This document shows, one piece after another, positions 1-7,186 of a DNA stretch of 64,000 nt (positions are counted from its first letter, which is position 1; the number at the start of each line of letters is the position of its first letter). The position numbers and the translations under genes were made by a program. The stretch spans positions 1 to 64,000 of the forward strand of contig NZ_JASBRB010000002.1 of NCBI RefSeq assembly GCF_029960665.1, read 5' to 3'. This DNA is from Pseudarthrobacter sp. AL07. GTDB lineage: Bacteria; Actinomycetota; Actinomycetes; Actinomycetales; Micrococcaceae. The notes under the pieces were generated by a model, which made no database searches, was not told where the DNA came from, and saw nothing but the letters and a program-made list of their open reading frames with translations.

Positions 1-66
1 CATCACGCCGCGGCAGCAGGGGACCCCGCCGCCTGCGACCCCGAACGCATCTGCAACTACCTCTAA
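1..66 (+). CDS. 3' end of an unidentified gene cut by the window edge
   Basis: An open frame enters from the left edge and ends with TAA at 64-66. Only 21 residues are visible. The tail is His/Ala-rich and ends in GDPAACDPERICNYL, with two cysteines six residues apart. That pattern would suit a metal-responsive regulator next to the metal genes that follow, but this is a guess. It runs convergently to the MFS gene. Confidence 0.3.
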   Translation, partial: HHAAAAGDPAACDPERICNYL

Positions 67-210
67 ACCCGACCAGATCCCGGTGCTCGTCCGGCACGGC
101 TGAATTCCCGCAGGCCCAAGGAATACATCAACCGCGGCAACCGCGGACGGGAAGGGGCGGAACCGGTGATCCGTCTACTCCCGGCGGGTTTTTCTCATAA
201 ACTGCACGCA

Positions 211-1491
211 TCAAATGTCATGGGTCCGAGCGGAGCCGTGGTCCTTGTCTGCGGCTCGCAGCGAGGTCCAACCGATGATCGCCGCCGCGGTCAGCAGTAC
301 AGCGCCGGAAGCATAGACAACGGGAAGACCTGCCCGGTCAGCGAGAAAGCCGCCGATCCCCAGCGAGACCAGGCGTCCGAGTTGCCAGATGACGTCGAAC
401 GCAGTGAAAATCCGGCCTCGTGCTTCTGCGGGGGTTTCGGCCTGCAGCAGGGAATTGAATGTCACGGCCCCGGTCGAAGTACCAAGGCCGTATCCGGCCA
501 GCGCACCGAGGGCGAGGACAGGAGAAAGGGTGAAAGCCAGTACTCCGTCAACGGCCGCGCGCAACAGATACGGGCCGAAGACAAAGGCCGCGCGCCGCGG
601 GTTGCTGACATAACGGGACAGCACCAGGGGGCCCAGGACCGCTCCGGCACCAATCATGGCCAGGGCGAGGCCGTATCCGCGGGAGTCCAGGCCCAACCGG
701 TCCTTCACGTAAACCACCAGCAGGGCACTGGTGGCCCCGGCAGACAGTGCGGCGAACAGCTGGCCCACAGCCAGGGCACGAAGGACACGGTGACGGCCCA
801 ACAGCACAAAGCCCTCACGGGCCCGGGGCCACCAACGATCCTTCGAAGGATCGGCTAAACCAGCCCGGTCCACCCGCAGTTTCCGCAGCACCAGCGCCGA
901 GACGGCAAAACTGGCCGCATTGACCCAGAACGCCGGTGTGTAGCCGGCAACGAGAACCACGGCGCCAGCGGCAGGGGCCAGCACGATCTGGACGAATACC
1001 GCAGCGGACCAGATCCCGCTGTTCGCGGCCACCAGCTCGTCAGATCCCACGATTGAGGGCAGCGTTGACGCCGCCGCGGGGTTGAAAAACACCGAGGCGG
1101 CGGACATCGCAAACGCCAGGGCATACACGCCCGGCACTGAACCGATGACCAGCGGCAGGGACAGCGCACACACCATCCTCACCAGATCCGCACAGACCAT
1201 CACCGGCACCGGGCTCCACCGGTCCACGACGATCCCGGCCACCGGACCGAGCAGAAGAACCGGCACGATTTCGGCGGCGACAACACCGGCCACACCCACA
1301 CCGGAGCCGGTCAGCTCCAGCACCAGCAGGCTCAGCGCCACGGTCGCGAAAGCGTCGCCGGCGGCTGAGGCCGTGCGTGCCGCCCAGAGCCGCCGGTATG
1401 CCGGGTACCCGAAAACCGCCCGGATGCCTGGACGCCCGTTTGCCGTTTGGCCGCTCAGCTGATCTTCTCCATGCTGTGCCCGCAGCAGCAC
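211..1491 (-). CDS. MFS efflux transporter
   Basis: The 426-residue protein has about twelve hydrophobic segments and the MFS_3/EntS-type layout. The N-terminal motif YRRLWAARTASAAGDAF leads into TM1, and GPVAGIVVDRW lies between TM2 and TM3, which is the usual MFS loop A position. These transporters are proton-coupled exporters in the cytoplasmic membrane. The substrate cannot be read from sequence. The GTG start at 1491 lies 37 bases inside the metallothionein-like gene, so translation is probably coupled. No later good start precedes TM1. Together with the metallothionein and the divergent MerR gene it suggests export of, or defence against, a metal or an associated toxin. Confidence 0.85.
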   Translation of the reverse strand: MLLRAQHGEDQLSGQTANGRPGIRAVFGYPAYRRLWAARTASAAGDAFATVALSLLVLELTGSGVGVAGVVAAEIVPVLLLGPVAGIVVDRWSPVPVMVCADLVRMVCALSLPLVIGSVPGVYALAFAMSAASVFFNPAAASTLPSIVGSDELVAANSGIWSAAVFVQIVLAPAAGAVVLVAGYTPAFWVNAASFAVSALVLRKLRVDRAGLADPSKDRWWPRAREGFVLLGRHRVLRALAVGQLFAALSAGATSALLVVYVKDRLGLDSRGYGLALAMIGAGAVLGPLVLSRYVSNPRRAAFVFGPYLLRAAVDGVLAFTLSPVLALGALAGYGLGTSTGAVTFNSLLQAETPAEARGRIFTAFDVIWQLGRLVSLGIGGFLADRAGLPVVYASGAVLLTAAAIIGWTSLRAADKDHGSARTHDI

Positions 1492-1601
1492 GTCGGGTTC
1501 TTGTCCCCGCCGTGGCCTTCGGCCGCACCCTTCGTCACCGTGATCTCACAGGCGCACGACGCATCCGGACAACGGTAAACCTCACCTTGTTGCAATGCCA
1601 T
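1455..1601 (-). CDS. small Cys-rich metallothionein-like protein (MymT-like)
   Basis: The protein has 48 residues. ATG 1601-1599 is preceded by a strong Shine-Dalgarno sequence (AAGGAGGAGG, 1611-1620), which fixes the start and rules out the longer frame. Cysteines lie at 11, 16, 18, 38, 39 and 40, with histidines at 30 and 42, in the blocks CPDASCAC and TCCCGH. This resembles actinobacterial copper metallothioneins of the MymT kind, in which clustered Cys chelate Cu(I) or other soft metals in the cytoplasm. The gene overlaps the MFS gene, and both would be transcribed from the promoter region that carries the MerR-type dyad. Identification rests on the cysteine pattern and context only. Confidence 0.7.
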   Translation of the reverse strand: MALQQGEVYRCPDASCACEITVTKGAAEGHGGDKNPTCCCGHSMEKIS

Positions 1602-1639
1602 TTCCTTCCACCTCCTCCTTATACGTCCCACGCTAAAAC

Positions 1640-1662
1640 CTTGACCCGGGGGTAACGTCAAG
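1640..1662. promoter_or_regulatory. MerR-type operator in a divergent promoter region
   Basis: CTTGAC and GTCAAG form an inverted repeat spaced by 11 bp between the metallothionein and merR-like genes. MerR-family operators are dyads of this type, set inside a promoter with an over-long spacer. It lies 14 bp upstream of the regulator start codon. The link to the adjacent regulator is inferred from position. Confidence 0.65.
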
Positions 1663-1675
1663 ACAAGGAGGAAAA

Positions 1676-2128
1676 ATGGCAACTCTGCTCACGATGGGCC
1701 AGGCCGCCAAAAACACGGGCCTCACGCCCAAAGCCATCCGGCTCTACGAGCTACGCGGGCTGATCCGGACCCCGCCGCGAAGTCCCGGGGGATACCGTCT
1801 GTAGACCTCCGACGACATCGACACCCTGGCGTTCATCCAGCGCGCCCGCTCCCTCGGACTCGCCCTGGACGACATAGCGGACATCCTCACCATTCAGGAA
1901 GAATCAGAGACGCCGCCCTGCGCAACCGTCCACGACATGCTCACACAACGCGTCCAGGACATAGACGACACCATCGCCCACCTGACAGTTCTCAGATCCG
2001 CTCTGCTCGCCACCCGCGACTCCGAGTCCATGCCCGGCGAAGCACACGACGGGTGCCCAATCGTCAACGCCGGACACCGCCGTATGAAAAACATTCAGGC
2101 CCATGTCGGGCAGATGAAAAACCCCTAA
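1676..2128 (+). pseudogene. MerR-family metal-responsive regulator with premature stop
   Basis: The frame from ATG 1676, with an AAGGAGG ribosome-binding site at 1664-1670, encodes a winged-helix MerR N-terminus (MGQAAKNTGLTPKAIRLYE, then GGYRL). It meets TAG at 1802-1804 (codon 43) and continues unbroken in the same frame to TAA at 2128. Read through, it would have 150 residues. The stop stands where MerR proteins usually have Tyr (GGYRLY), so TAC to TAG is the simplest change. The C-terminal half has a long dimerisation helix and cysteines in PPC and GCPIV, placed like metal-binding cysteines of CueR-type regulators. If the stop is real, the neighbouring operon has lost its regulator or depends on another. 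Confidence 0.75.
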
Positions 2129-2206
2129 GACCTGCAGATTGCCAATGAGAGTTACAGCCATCCCGGGAATCCGCCGATTCATTATCAAGAATTCTCGCAA
2201 ACGAAC

Positions 2207-2353
2207 GATTTCAAGAACAGATTGATTTGAGAATCGTGGTGTTCGTCGTGTTCGTGGCGGGCGGCTGCGAAGGGGGCGTCCTCCCGCGGAAAAACGCCGT
2301 GCTGGCGAAAAGCCGGGCTCAGGCCCGTCGTTCTCACAAATAGTTCTTGAAAC
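2207..2353. repeat. imperfect inverted repeat upstream of recombinase 1 (possible res region)
   Basis: An arm starting GATTTCAAGAAC at 2207 recurs inverted at 2326-2353 (RC starts TTTCAAGAACTATTTGTGAG), separated by about 90 bp. Serine resolvases act at res sites made of dyad subsites just upstream of their gene, and this is that position. The pairing is imperfect, and the subsites were not delimited. Confidence 0.35.
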
Positions 2354-2403
2354 GGTACAGTCGAAGCAACGCACCGGATTGAGTTTTGAGAAGAGAATAC
2401 TCC

Positions 2404-2979
2404 GTGACCACACACCGCATCGGCTACGCTCGGGTCTCCACCCGGGACCAGAACCTGGACCTGCAGATCAGCGCCCTGAAGAAGGCCGGATGCGACAAAA
2501 TCTACGAAGACACGATCAGCGGCACCACGTCCCAGCGCCCCGGACTCGACCAGGCGCTGGACACCCTGCGTGACGGTGACACTCTGGTGGTGTGGAAGCT
2601 GGACCGCCTGGGTCGGAGCGTGAAAGACCTCCTGGAATTCGCCGGCGGCCTGAATAACCGCGGCGTAGGCTTCGTCAGCCTCACCGATGCAATCGATACC
2701 ACTACGGTCTCCGGGCGCTTCTTCTTCAACGTAATGGCATCCTTGGCCCAGATGGAACGGGAGCTCATGGTTGAACGCACGCAGGCCGGACTCCGGGCCG
2801 CGCGGGAACAGGGACGGGTAGGCGGCCGCAAGCGCATCATGACGGAAGCCAAGATCCGCTCAGCCCGCAAACTACTCAACCAGGGAACTCCGCCCCGGGA
2901 AGTGGCCAACAGCCTCGGCGTCTCCGTGCCGACGCTCTACCGGTGGGTCCCGGCCGCAGGCACTGCTGCAAAGCCGTAG
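2404..2979 (+). CDS. serine recombinase, TniR-like resolvase (copy 1)
   Basis: The protein has 191 residues from GTG 2404, chosen because it aligns with the ATG of copy 2. It belongs to the resolvase/invertase family. IGYARVSTRDQ carries the nucleophilic Ser, DRLGRS supplies two catalytic arginines, and ERELMVERT starts the long E helix. The C-terminal helix-turn-helix is about residues 142-182 (PPREVANSLGVSVPTLYRW). It would cut and rejoin DNA at res sites to resolve cointegrates. A Tn402-type transposon end starts 14 bp after its stop codon, so it is best read as the tniR gene of a tni-family element. No transposase genes accompany it. Confidence 0.85.
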   Translation: MTTHRIGYARVSTRDQNLDLQISALKKAGCDKIYEDTISGTTSQRPGLDQALDTLRDGDTLVVWKLDRLGRSVKDLLEFAGGLNNRGVGFVSLTDAIDTTTVSGRFFFNVMASLAQMERELMVERTQAGLRAAREQGRVGGRKRIMTEAKIRSARKLLNQGTPPREVANSLGVSVPTLYRWVPAAGTAAKP

Positions 2980-2992
2980 TTCCCGCAGGTTG

Positions 2993-3143
2993 GTGCAGGC
3001 GACTTCTGAAAAGTGATGGTTGGTGCAGAGGACTAATGAGCGGAATGCGGTTCCGTGCACGGGACTTCTGACGGTGTCAACACCCGTCTGCACAAGCCCC
3101 GTAATTCCGCGGAATGCAGTGCAGACGACTTCTGAAACTGACA
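2993..3143 (+). mobile_element. Tn402/Tn5053-type transposon end 1 (terminus 3119-3143)
   Basis: Four direct copies of a 17-bp motif with consensus GTGCAGRSGACTTCTGA start at 2993, 3023, 3055 and 3119. The last extends to a 25-bp terminus ending CTGACA at 3143. Reading inward from the right it begins TGTCAGTTTCAGAAG and ends CTGCAC, close to the 25-bp terminal repeats of Tn402/Tn5053 elements as I recall them. Those elements carry several 19-bp TniA-binding repeats inside each end. An inverted partial copy (CGTCTGCAC, 3085-3093) lies between the third and fourth motifs. Confidence 0.8.
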
Positions 3144-3417
3144 TTTCGGCACCGATTCCGGCAAGTCGAAATGACTAGTCATAAATGGTCGTTAAAGCCA
3201 CGGGCCTCCGGAGGCTGGCTTTGCCGGGCGAGTGGACTGCTGTTGTTTTCAGCCTTTAGATTCCGGGCTCCCTTTTCTTCGTGTTGCCGGGGCGGGTACT
3301 CTGGCAGTTATCATGGCCGGTCTGGTCGTGGCGACGAGGGTGTCGCAGCGCTGGGGTGCGCTAAAAGGAATATGTCCTGCCCCCGCCATTTCGTTCTGAA
3401 TGGCAGGAGAATGTCCC

Positions 3418-4374
3418 ATGTTCGAACAACGTTTTATTGTTGACGCTATTTCCCGGAGCGCGGAGAGCGCGGTGGACCGTCGCCGGTTTTTCCGGGCTGC
3501 CGGGCTGAGCGGGCTCACCGCCGGGGCGGCTTTCGTTGCCGCGTCCGCGGCGGCGTCGCCTGCTGTTGCGGAGGAGGCCGGGGCCCCCAGTGACGCGGCG
3601 ATTCTGAACTTCGCGTTGAACTTGGAATACCTTGAGGCTGAGTTTTATCTCCGGGCCGTCACGGGGATGGGGTTGCCGGATAACATGACCACCGGGACGG
3701 GGCGGCGGGGTCCGGTGGTCGGCGGCAGGGCTGTACCGTTCAAGACGCCTCTGATCAAAAAGTATGCTGAGGAGATCGCCGGGGATGAAAAGACCCATGT
3801 CGCGTTCCTCCGCAGTGCGTTGGGCAGCGCTGCGGTGTCGAGGCCGAGGATCAGTCTTGATGATAGCTTCACGGCCGCGGCCCGGGCTGCGGGGCTGATC
3901 GGTCCGCATGACAAGTTCGATGTGTATGCCAATGAGGTCAACTTCCTGTTCGGGGCCTTTATATTCGAGGACGTCGGTGTCACCGCGTATAAGGGCGCGG
4001 CTCCGTTGATCAGTAATAAGACCTATCTTGAGGCGGCCGCGGGACTGTTGGCCGTCGAGGCCTACCATGCGGGGATTATCCGTACGACGCTCTACGCTTT
4101 GGGGGTCCAGACCCCGGCGATCTACACCACGGTGCAGAAGATTTCGGACGCCCGGGACAGCCTGGACGGGACAACGGATCTGGATCAGGGCATCGGCACC
4201 GCGGCCGTGGCCAACCTTGTTCCCACGGACGCGAACGGGCTGGCTTTCAGTCGTACCGCAGCCCAAGTGTTGAACATCGCTTACCTGAATCCGGAGCAGG
4301 TCAGCTCGGGCGGGTTCTTCCCGGCAGGTGTCAACGGCAGCATCAACACCAGCGGCGATAACGACAACGACTAA
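3418..4374 (+). CDS. Tat-exported ferritin-like domain protein
   Basis: The protein has 318 residues. Two upstream in-frame ATGs exist, but AGGAGA at 3405-3410 points to ATG 3418. The N-terminus has a twin-arginine signal (DRRRFFRAAGLSG, then an Ala-rich hydrophobic stretch ending near AVAEEA), so the product should be exported folded. The rest resembles the ferritin-like (Ferritin_2, desiccation-related) family. Helical segments contain LNFALNLEYLEAEFY, EEIAGDEKTHVAFL, FIFEDVGVTAY and LAVEAYHAG, which supply the Glu/His ligands expected of a four-helix di-metal site. No enzyme activity is established for this family. The gene lies between two transposon ends. Confidence 0.8.
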   Translation: MFEQRFIVDAISRSAESAVDRRRFFRAAGLSGLTAGAAFVAASAAASPAVAEEAGAPSDAAILNFALNLEYLEAEFYLRAVTGMGLPDNMTTGTGRRGPVVGGRAVPFKTPLIKKYAEEIAGDEKTHVAFLRSALGSAAVSRPRISLDDSFTAAARAAGLIGPHDKFDVYANEVNFLFGAFIFEDVGVTAYKGAAPLISNKTYLEAAAGLLAVEAYHAGIIRTTLYALGVQTPAIYTTVQKISDARDSLDGTTDLDQGIGTAAVANLVPTDANGLAFSRTAAQVLNIAYLNPEQVSSGGFFPAGVNGSINTSGDNDND

Positions 4375-4637
4375 GAACCCGGGGACAGCAACGCCCCAAG
4401 GAATGCAGGCCGCCTGACTGCTCCGGAGCAAGTCAACATCCGGACCAGTCAGGCACAGCCCTGGGACCAGGAGCGCCCCCACACTGTGGTGCTGAAAGCG
4501 GCGCAGGGCCTCCTGGGGGCAGCGTGTCGGTGGCCGTCCTTTGGGCGCTGCTGCTGATGCGCCGTCGTGGATCTGTTGCTATTACTGGTCCCGGAGCTTT
4601 GCGGGGCGGTTGTCCGTTGGTTAGAGGCCCGGGCGGC

Positions 4638-4817
4638 CTATTCCGTGCCGGTGTCCTGTGCTTCGAGGTGTTTGGCCATGGCTTCAACGGCCTGGTCCCA
4701 CCGTGCGGTCAGGGCCTGTCGGCTCAGCAGTTCAAACATGCTGGCCAGCACTTTTTCCACTGCATCATAGGCGGCGTCTTTGGCCCGTTCCTGCGCCGCC
4801 GGGCTGTAATAGTTCAT
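4638..4817 (-). CDS. small helical hypothetical protein (59 aa)
   Basis: The frame from ATG 4817-4815 to TAG 4640-4638 gives 59 residues beginning MNYYSPAAQERAKDAAYDAV. The sequence is strongly amphipathic and probably all helix, with no Cys and no membrane segment. Codon third positions are G/C-rich, as in real genes here. No clear Shine-Dalgarno sequence is visible, and I do not recognise a family. It lies between the ferritin-like gene and recombinase copy 2, on the opposite strand. The remainder of 4375-5026 shows no other convincing gene. Confidence 0.45.
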   Translation of the reverse strand: MNYYSPAAQERAKDAAYDAVEKVLASMFELLSRQALTARWDQAVEAMAKHLEAQDTGTE

Positions 4818-4913
4818 GCCCGTTATTCGACACCGCCGCCCAAAAGGATGCCACGCCGGGGTTCAATCGAGGCAACGGAAAACTAAGTTCCTCACCCAGG
4901 CGCCCCCAAAAAC

Positions 4914-5010
4914 GATGAACGGGTACCGCTCCTCGCCGGGTACTGTTCATCATTCCGGAAGTGAAAAGGCAAACCGCCATTTCAAGCTGCGACTTAACCG
5001 CCATTCCGAG
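4914..5010. promoter_or_regulatory. possible res site of recombinase copy 2
   Basis: GATGAACGGGTACC (4914-4927) and GGGTACTGTTCATC (4938-4951) form an imperfect dyad. It is followed by two direct copies of AACCGCCATTYCRAG, at about 4972 and 4996. The block ends just before the recombinase start at 5027. A crossover dyad plus accessory subsites upstream of the gene is how resolvase res sites are built. Assignment is by position and symmetry only. Confidence 0.45.
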
Positions 5011-5026
5011 TTAACAGTCACACCCC

Positions 5027-5608
5027 ATGACCGCACACCGAATCGGCTATGCCCGAGTCTCCACCCGGGACCAGAACCTAGGCTTGCAGATCGACGCCCT
5101 GAAGAAGGCCGGATGCGACAAAATCTACGAAGACACGATCAGCGGCACCAAGTCTCACCGCCCCGGACTCGACCAGTCGCTGGACACCATGCGTGACGGT
5201 GACACCCTCGTGGTGTGGAAGCCAGACCGCCTGCGCCGGAGCGTGAAAGACCTCCTGGACTTCGCCGGCGGCCTGAATAACCGCGGCGTAGACTTCGTCA
5301 GCCTCACCGACGCGATCGATACCACCACGGCTTCCGGGCGCTTTTTCTTCAACGTGATGGCATCCTTGGCCCAGATGGAACGGGAGCTCATGGTCGAACG
5401 CACCCAGGCCGGACTGCTGGCCGCGCGCGAACAGGGATGGGTCGGCGGCCGCAAACGCATCATGACGGAAGCCAAGATCCGCTCAGCCCGCAAACTACTC
5501 AACCAGGGAACACCGCCCCGGGAAGTGGCCACGAGCCTCGGCGTCTCCGTCCCGACGCTCTACCGGTGGGTCCCGGCAGCAGGCACGCCGGGGCCATCGA
5601 CGCAATAG
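5027..5608 (+). CDS. serine recombinase, TniR-like resolvase (copy 2)
   Basis: The protein has 193 residues, starting MTAHRIGYARVSTRDQ with the catalytic Ser at residue 12. It is nearly the same as copy 1: about 15 substitutions by eye before the divergent last few residues. Two changes fall near the active site (copy 1 KLDRLGRS, copy 2 KPDRLRRS), but both catalytic arginines remain. The C-terminal helix-turn-helix is intact. Like copy 1, it is followed within 15 bp by a Tn402-type end, and dyads upstream may be its res site. The duplication suggests two insertions of related elements, or one insertion with a later rearrangement. Confidence 0.85.
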   Translation: MTAHRIGYARVSTRDQNLGLQIDALKKAGCDKIYEDTISGTKSHRPGLDQSLDTMRDGDTLVVWKPDRLRRSVKDLLDFAGGLNNRGVDFVSLTDAIDTTTASGRFFFNVMASLAQMERELMVERTQAGLLAAREQGWVGGRKRIMTEAKIRSARKLLNQGTPPREVATSLGVSVPTLYRWVPAAGTPGPSTQ

Positions 5609-5621
5609 TCGCTGCTGTTTC

Positions 5622-5776
5622 GTGCAGGCGACTTCTGAAAAGTGACGGTTGGTGCAGAGGACTATTGAGCGGAATGCAATTCCGTGCAGGGGACTTGTGA
5701 CATCTCCATGTCCGTACTCGTCTGCACTACCCCGGAATTCCGCGGGAGCGAGTGCAGACGACTTCTGAAAACGACA
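5622..5776 (+). mobile_element. Tn402/Tn5053-type transposon end 2 (terminus 5752-5776)
   Basis: The layout matches end 1. Direct 17-bp motifs start at 5622, 5652, 5684 and 5752, and an inverted partial copy (CGTCTGCAC) lies at 5719-5727. The terminus, read from its outer end, begins TGTCGTTTTCAGAAG and ends CTGCAC; from memory it differs from the Tn402 terminal repeat at only two or three of 25 positions. The outer edge faces right, as in ends 1 and 3. Four repeats is the number described for the tni-side (t) end of Tn402. Confidence 0.85.
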
Positions 5777-6236
5777 GGCGTACCCAATATCCATGGACCT
5801 ACTGTAGCGATACTTATCCTGCACGCTCCACACGGGACGTCTAAAAGAAGATAGTTGTGGAACGGCATTCCGTGGCGTGTCGCCATTTTTCGAAGGACCA
5901 GTCCCGGGCGTTCCACTTCCTAGGAAATGAACCGCCCTTTGAACGTTGTAGGGATTCAACAACGGCCCGGTCCAACAGCCCGTGAGTGTCACTTCAGGCT
6001 GGCGGTTCTTCACTGTTCATCGGCCGTTTTATCTGATGCCGATGGTGAGGTTGAGCAGGCACTCCGCGGATTCCCGAATCGTCATGGAGAGGTGACGATG
6101 CCATTTGTGGTGCGGCCAATGCGCAGGCGCGGGGCCCCTCCGTAGAGTCCCCGGACGGCGAGGAGATCGGCATCGGAAGTTCCCTGCCAGTGTGGCCGGC
6201 CCTCCAGAGTCTCCTACCTGCCGACGTCGGGAAGAA
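5777..6236. other. gene-poor stretch between transposon end 2 and the STAS-like gene
   Basis: No reading frame here has a ribosome-binding site, family resemblance or codon use like its neighbours. No second transposon end, inverted copy of the 25-bp terminus or terminator was found. It may be decayed sequence from before or after the insertion. Confidence 0.5.
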
Positions 6237-6632
6237 TCAGGCCGGGACTTGGTGGACGATATCGGGAGCAGGCAGCCCCTCCAGCCATGCCACTGCTGCC
6301 GGACGCGACGTGAAAAACTCCTGGAGATTGTGCTGGCCGCGCCGCATCCAAGCGGCAACGACCCGGTCAAGATTCGTTGTCCCCACTATGGCTACGGAGG
6401 AAACGAAGTGGGTGTCCCGGTAGTCGTTGCAGGCTTCGACAGTGAGGTTGACGCCGATGATTTCGATTAGCAATAGGAGCTTCCGGCCAGCACTAAGAAG
6501 CTCCACGGCAAGCACAGATTCCGTGGCGTCTTCGGCCTGAAGAACGGAACCGGGCGCCCAGATCAGATGAAGGGTCCCGCCGACATATAGGCTCAGCGTC
6601 CCTTTTCCGCCTGCAAGCACGATCTCCGCCAC
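6237..6632 (-). CDS. small STAS/SpoIIAA-like (DUF7793-type) protein
   Basis: The GTG start at 6632 is chosen for the adjacent AGAGGGG; the open frame runs further upstream but loses protein-like character there. The 131-residue product begins VAEIVLAGGKGTLSLYVGG. It shows the alternating strand/helix pattern of STAS-like domains, with LLLLIEIIGVNLTVEA before a loop and SSVAIVGTTNLDRVVAAWM, FFTSRPAAVAWL near the end. Arthrobacter genomes carry many such proteins of unknown role. It lies divergent to the arsR-cdf operon. Confidence 0.6.
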   Translation of the reverse strand: MAEIVLAGGKGTLSLYVGGTLHLIWAPGSVLQAEDATESVLAVELLSAGRKLLLLIEIIGVNLTVEACNDYRDTHFVSSVAIVGTTNLDRVVAAWMRRGQHNLQEFFTSRPAAVAWLEGLPAPDIVHQVPA

Positions 6633-6804
6633 GAATTCCCCTCTGCGACAGAGTAGCCGGAGAATGCGTGCCCCGGTAGGTGTCGGGCATGGCGGAGACC
6701 AAGAGTAATGCAAGGCCGTGGGATCGACAGGCGATTTCAGTCCGGACAGAAGCCGCCGCCACAGTCCGCGCGTTGTACGACGAGGATAAGACTTGAAGGT
6801 GCAT

Positions 6805-6822
6805 ATGCGATAATATTCGCAT
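6805..6822. promoter_or_regulatory. ArsR/SmtB-type operator overlapping the arsR start
   Basis: ATGCGA and TCGCAT flank an AT core (TAATAT), giving an 18-bp dyad whose right arm includes the first bases of the start codon at 6821. ArsR/SmtB repressors bind such dyads over promoters. GATAAT at 6809-6814 could be a -10 element placing the transcript start at the ATG, which would make the mRNA leaderless. No clear -35 is visible. Confidence 0.65.
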
Positions 6823-7186
6823 GGATGCAGATACGGCCTGTGGGCGGAATGGTGACAGCGGATATGTCGAGCTGGCGGTGGAGATTTTTGCAATGCTCGC
6901 GGACGCGACGCGGGTGCGTTTGATTCTGGCGCTGCGCGACGGCGAAATGTCGGTCAATGACCTCGCAGAGGCGGTGGGAAAGCCACAGTCTGCGGTGTCG
7001 CAGCATCTGGCGAAGATGCGGTTGGCCCGGATGGTTTCTACGCGGCAGGAGGGCACTAGGGTGTTTTACCGGCTCGAGAACGAACATGCCCGTCAGTTGG
7101 TCACCGATGCAATCTTCCAGGCGGAGCATTCCCTGGGCGGCACGCCGCGCCACCACCACTCGACAGCGGAGAATACGAAACCATGA
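6821..7186 (+). CDS. ArsR/SmtB-family metal-sensing repressor
   Basis: The 121-residue winged-helix regulator has FAMLADATRVRLILALRDGEMSVNDLAEAVGKPQSAVSQHLAKM as its helix-turn-helix core, with the wing in RQEGTRVFYRLE. The C-terminal helix holds ARQLVTDAIFQAEH and is followed by RHHHS. That His placement fits the alpha-5 or C-terminal metal sites of zinc and cobalt sensors such as CzrA or KmtR. It should repress itself and the transporter behind it until metal binds. Its stop codon overlaps the transporter start (ATGA), so the two are coupled. No leader with a Shine-Dalgarno sequence is present. Confidence 0.85.
   Translation: MDADTACGRNGDSGYVELAVEIFAMLADATRVRLILALRDGEMSVNDLAEAVGKPQSAVSQHLAKMRLARMVSTRQEGTRVFYRLENEHARQLVTDAIFQAEHSLGGTPRHHHSTAENTKP

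Noticed and set aside
1904..2413. minus-strand frames across the 3' part of the MerR pseudogene
   Set aside because: They arise from the inverted repeats upstream of the recombinase and show no protein-like features.
3361..4482. 373-residue open frame opposite the ferritin-like gene
   Set aside because: The + strand gene has a good ribosome-binding site and Tat signal; the reverse frame has neither.
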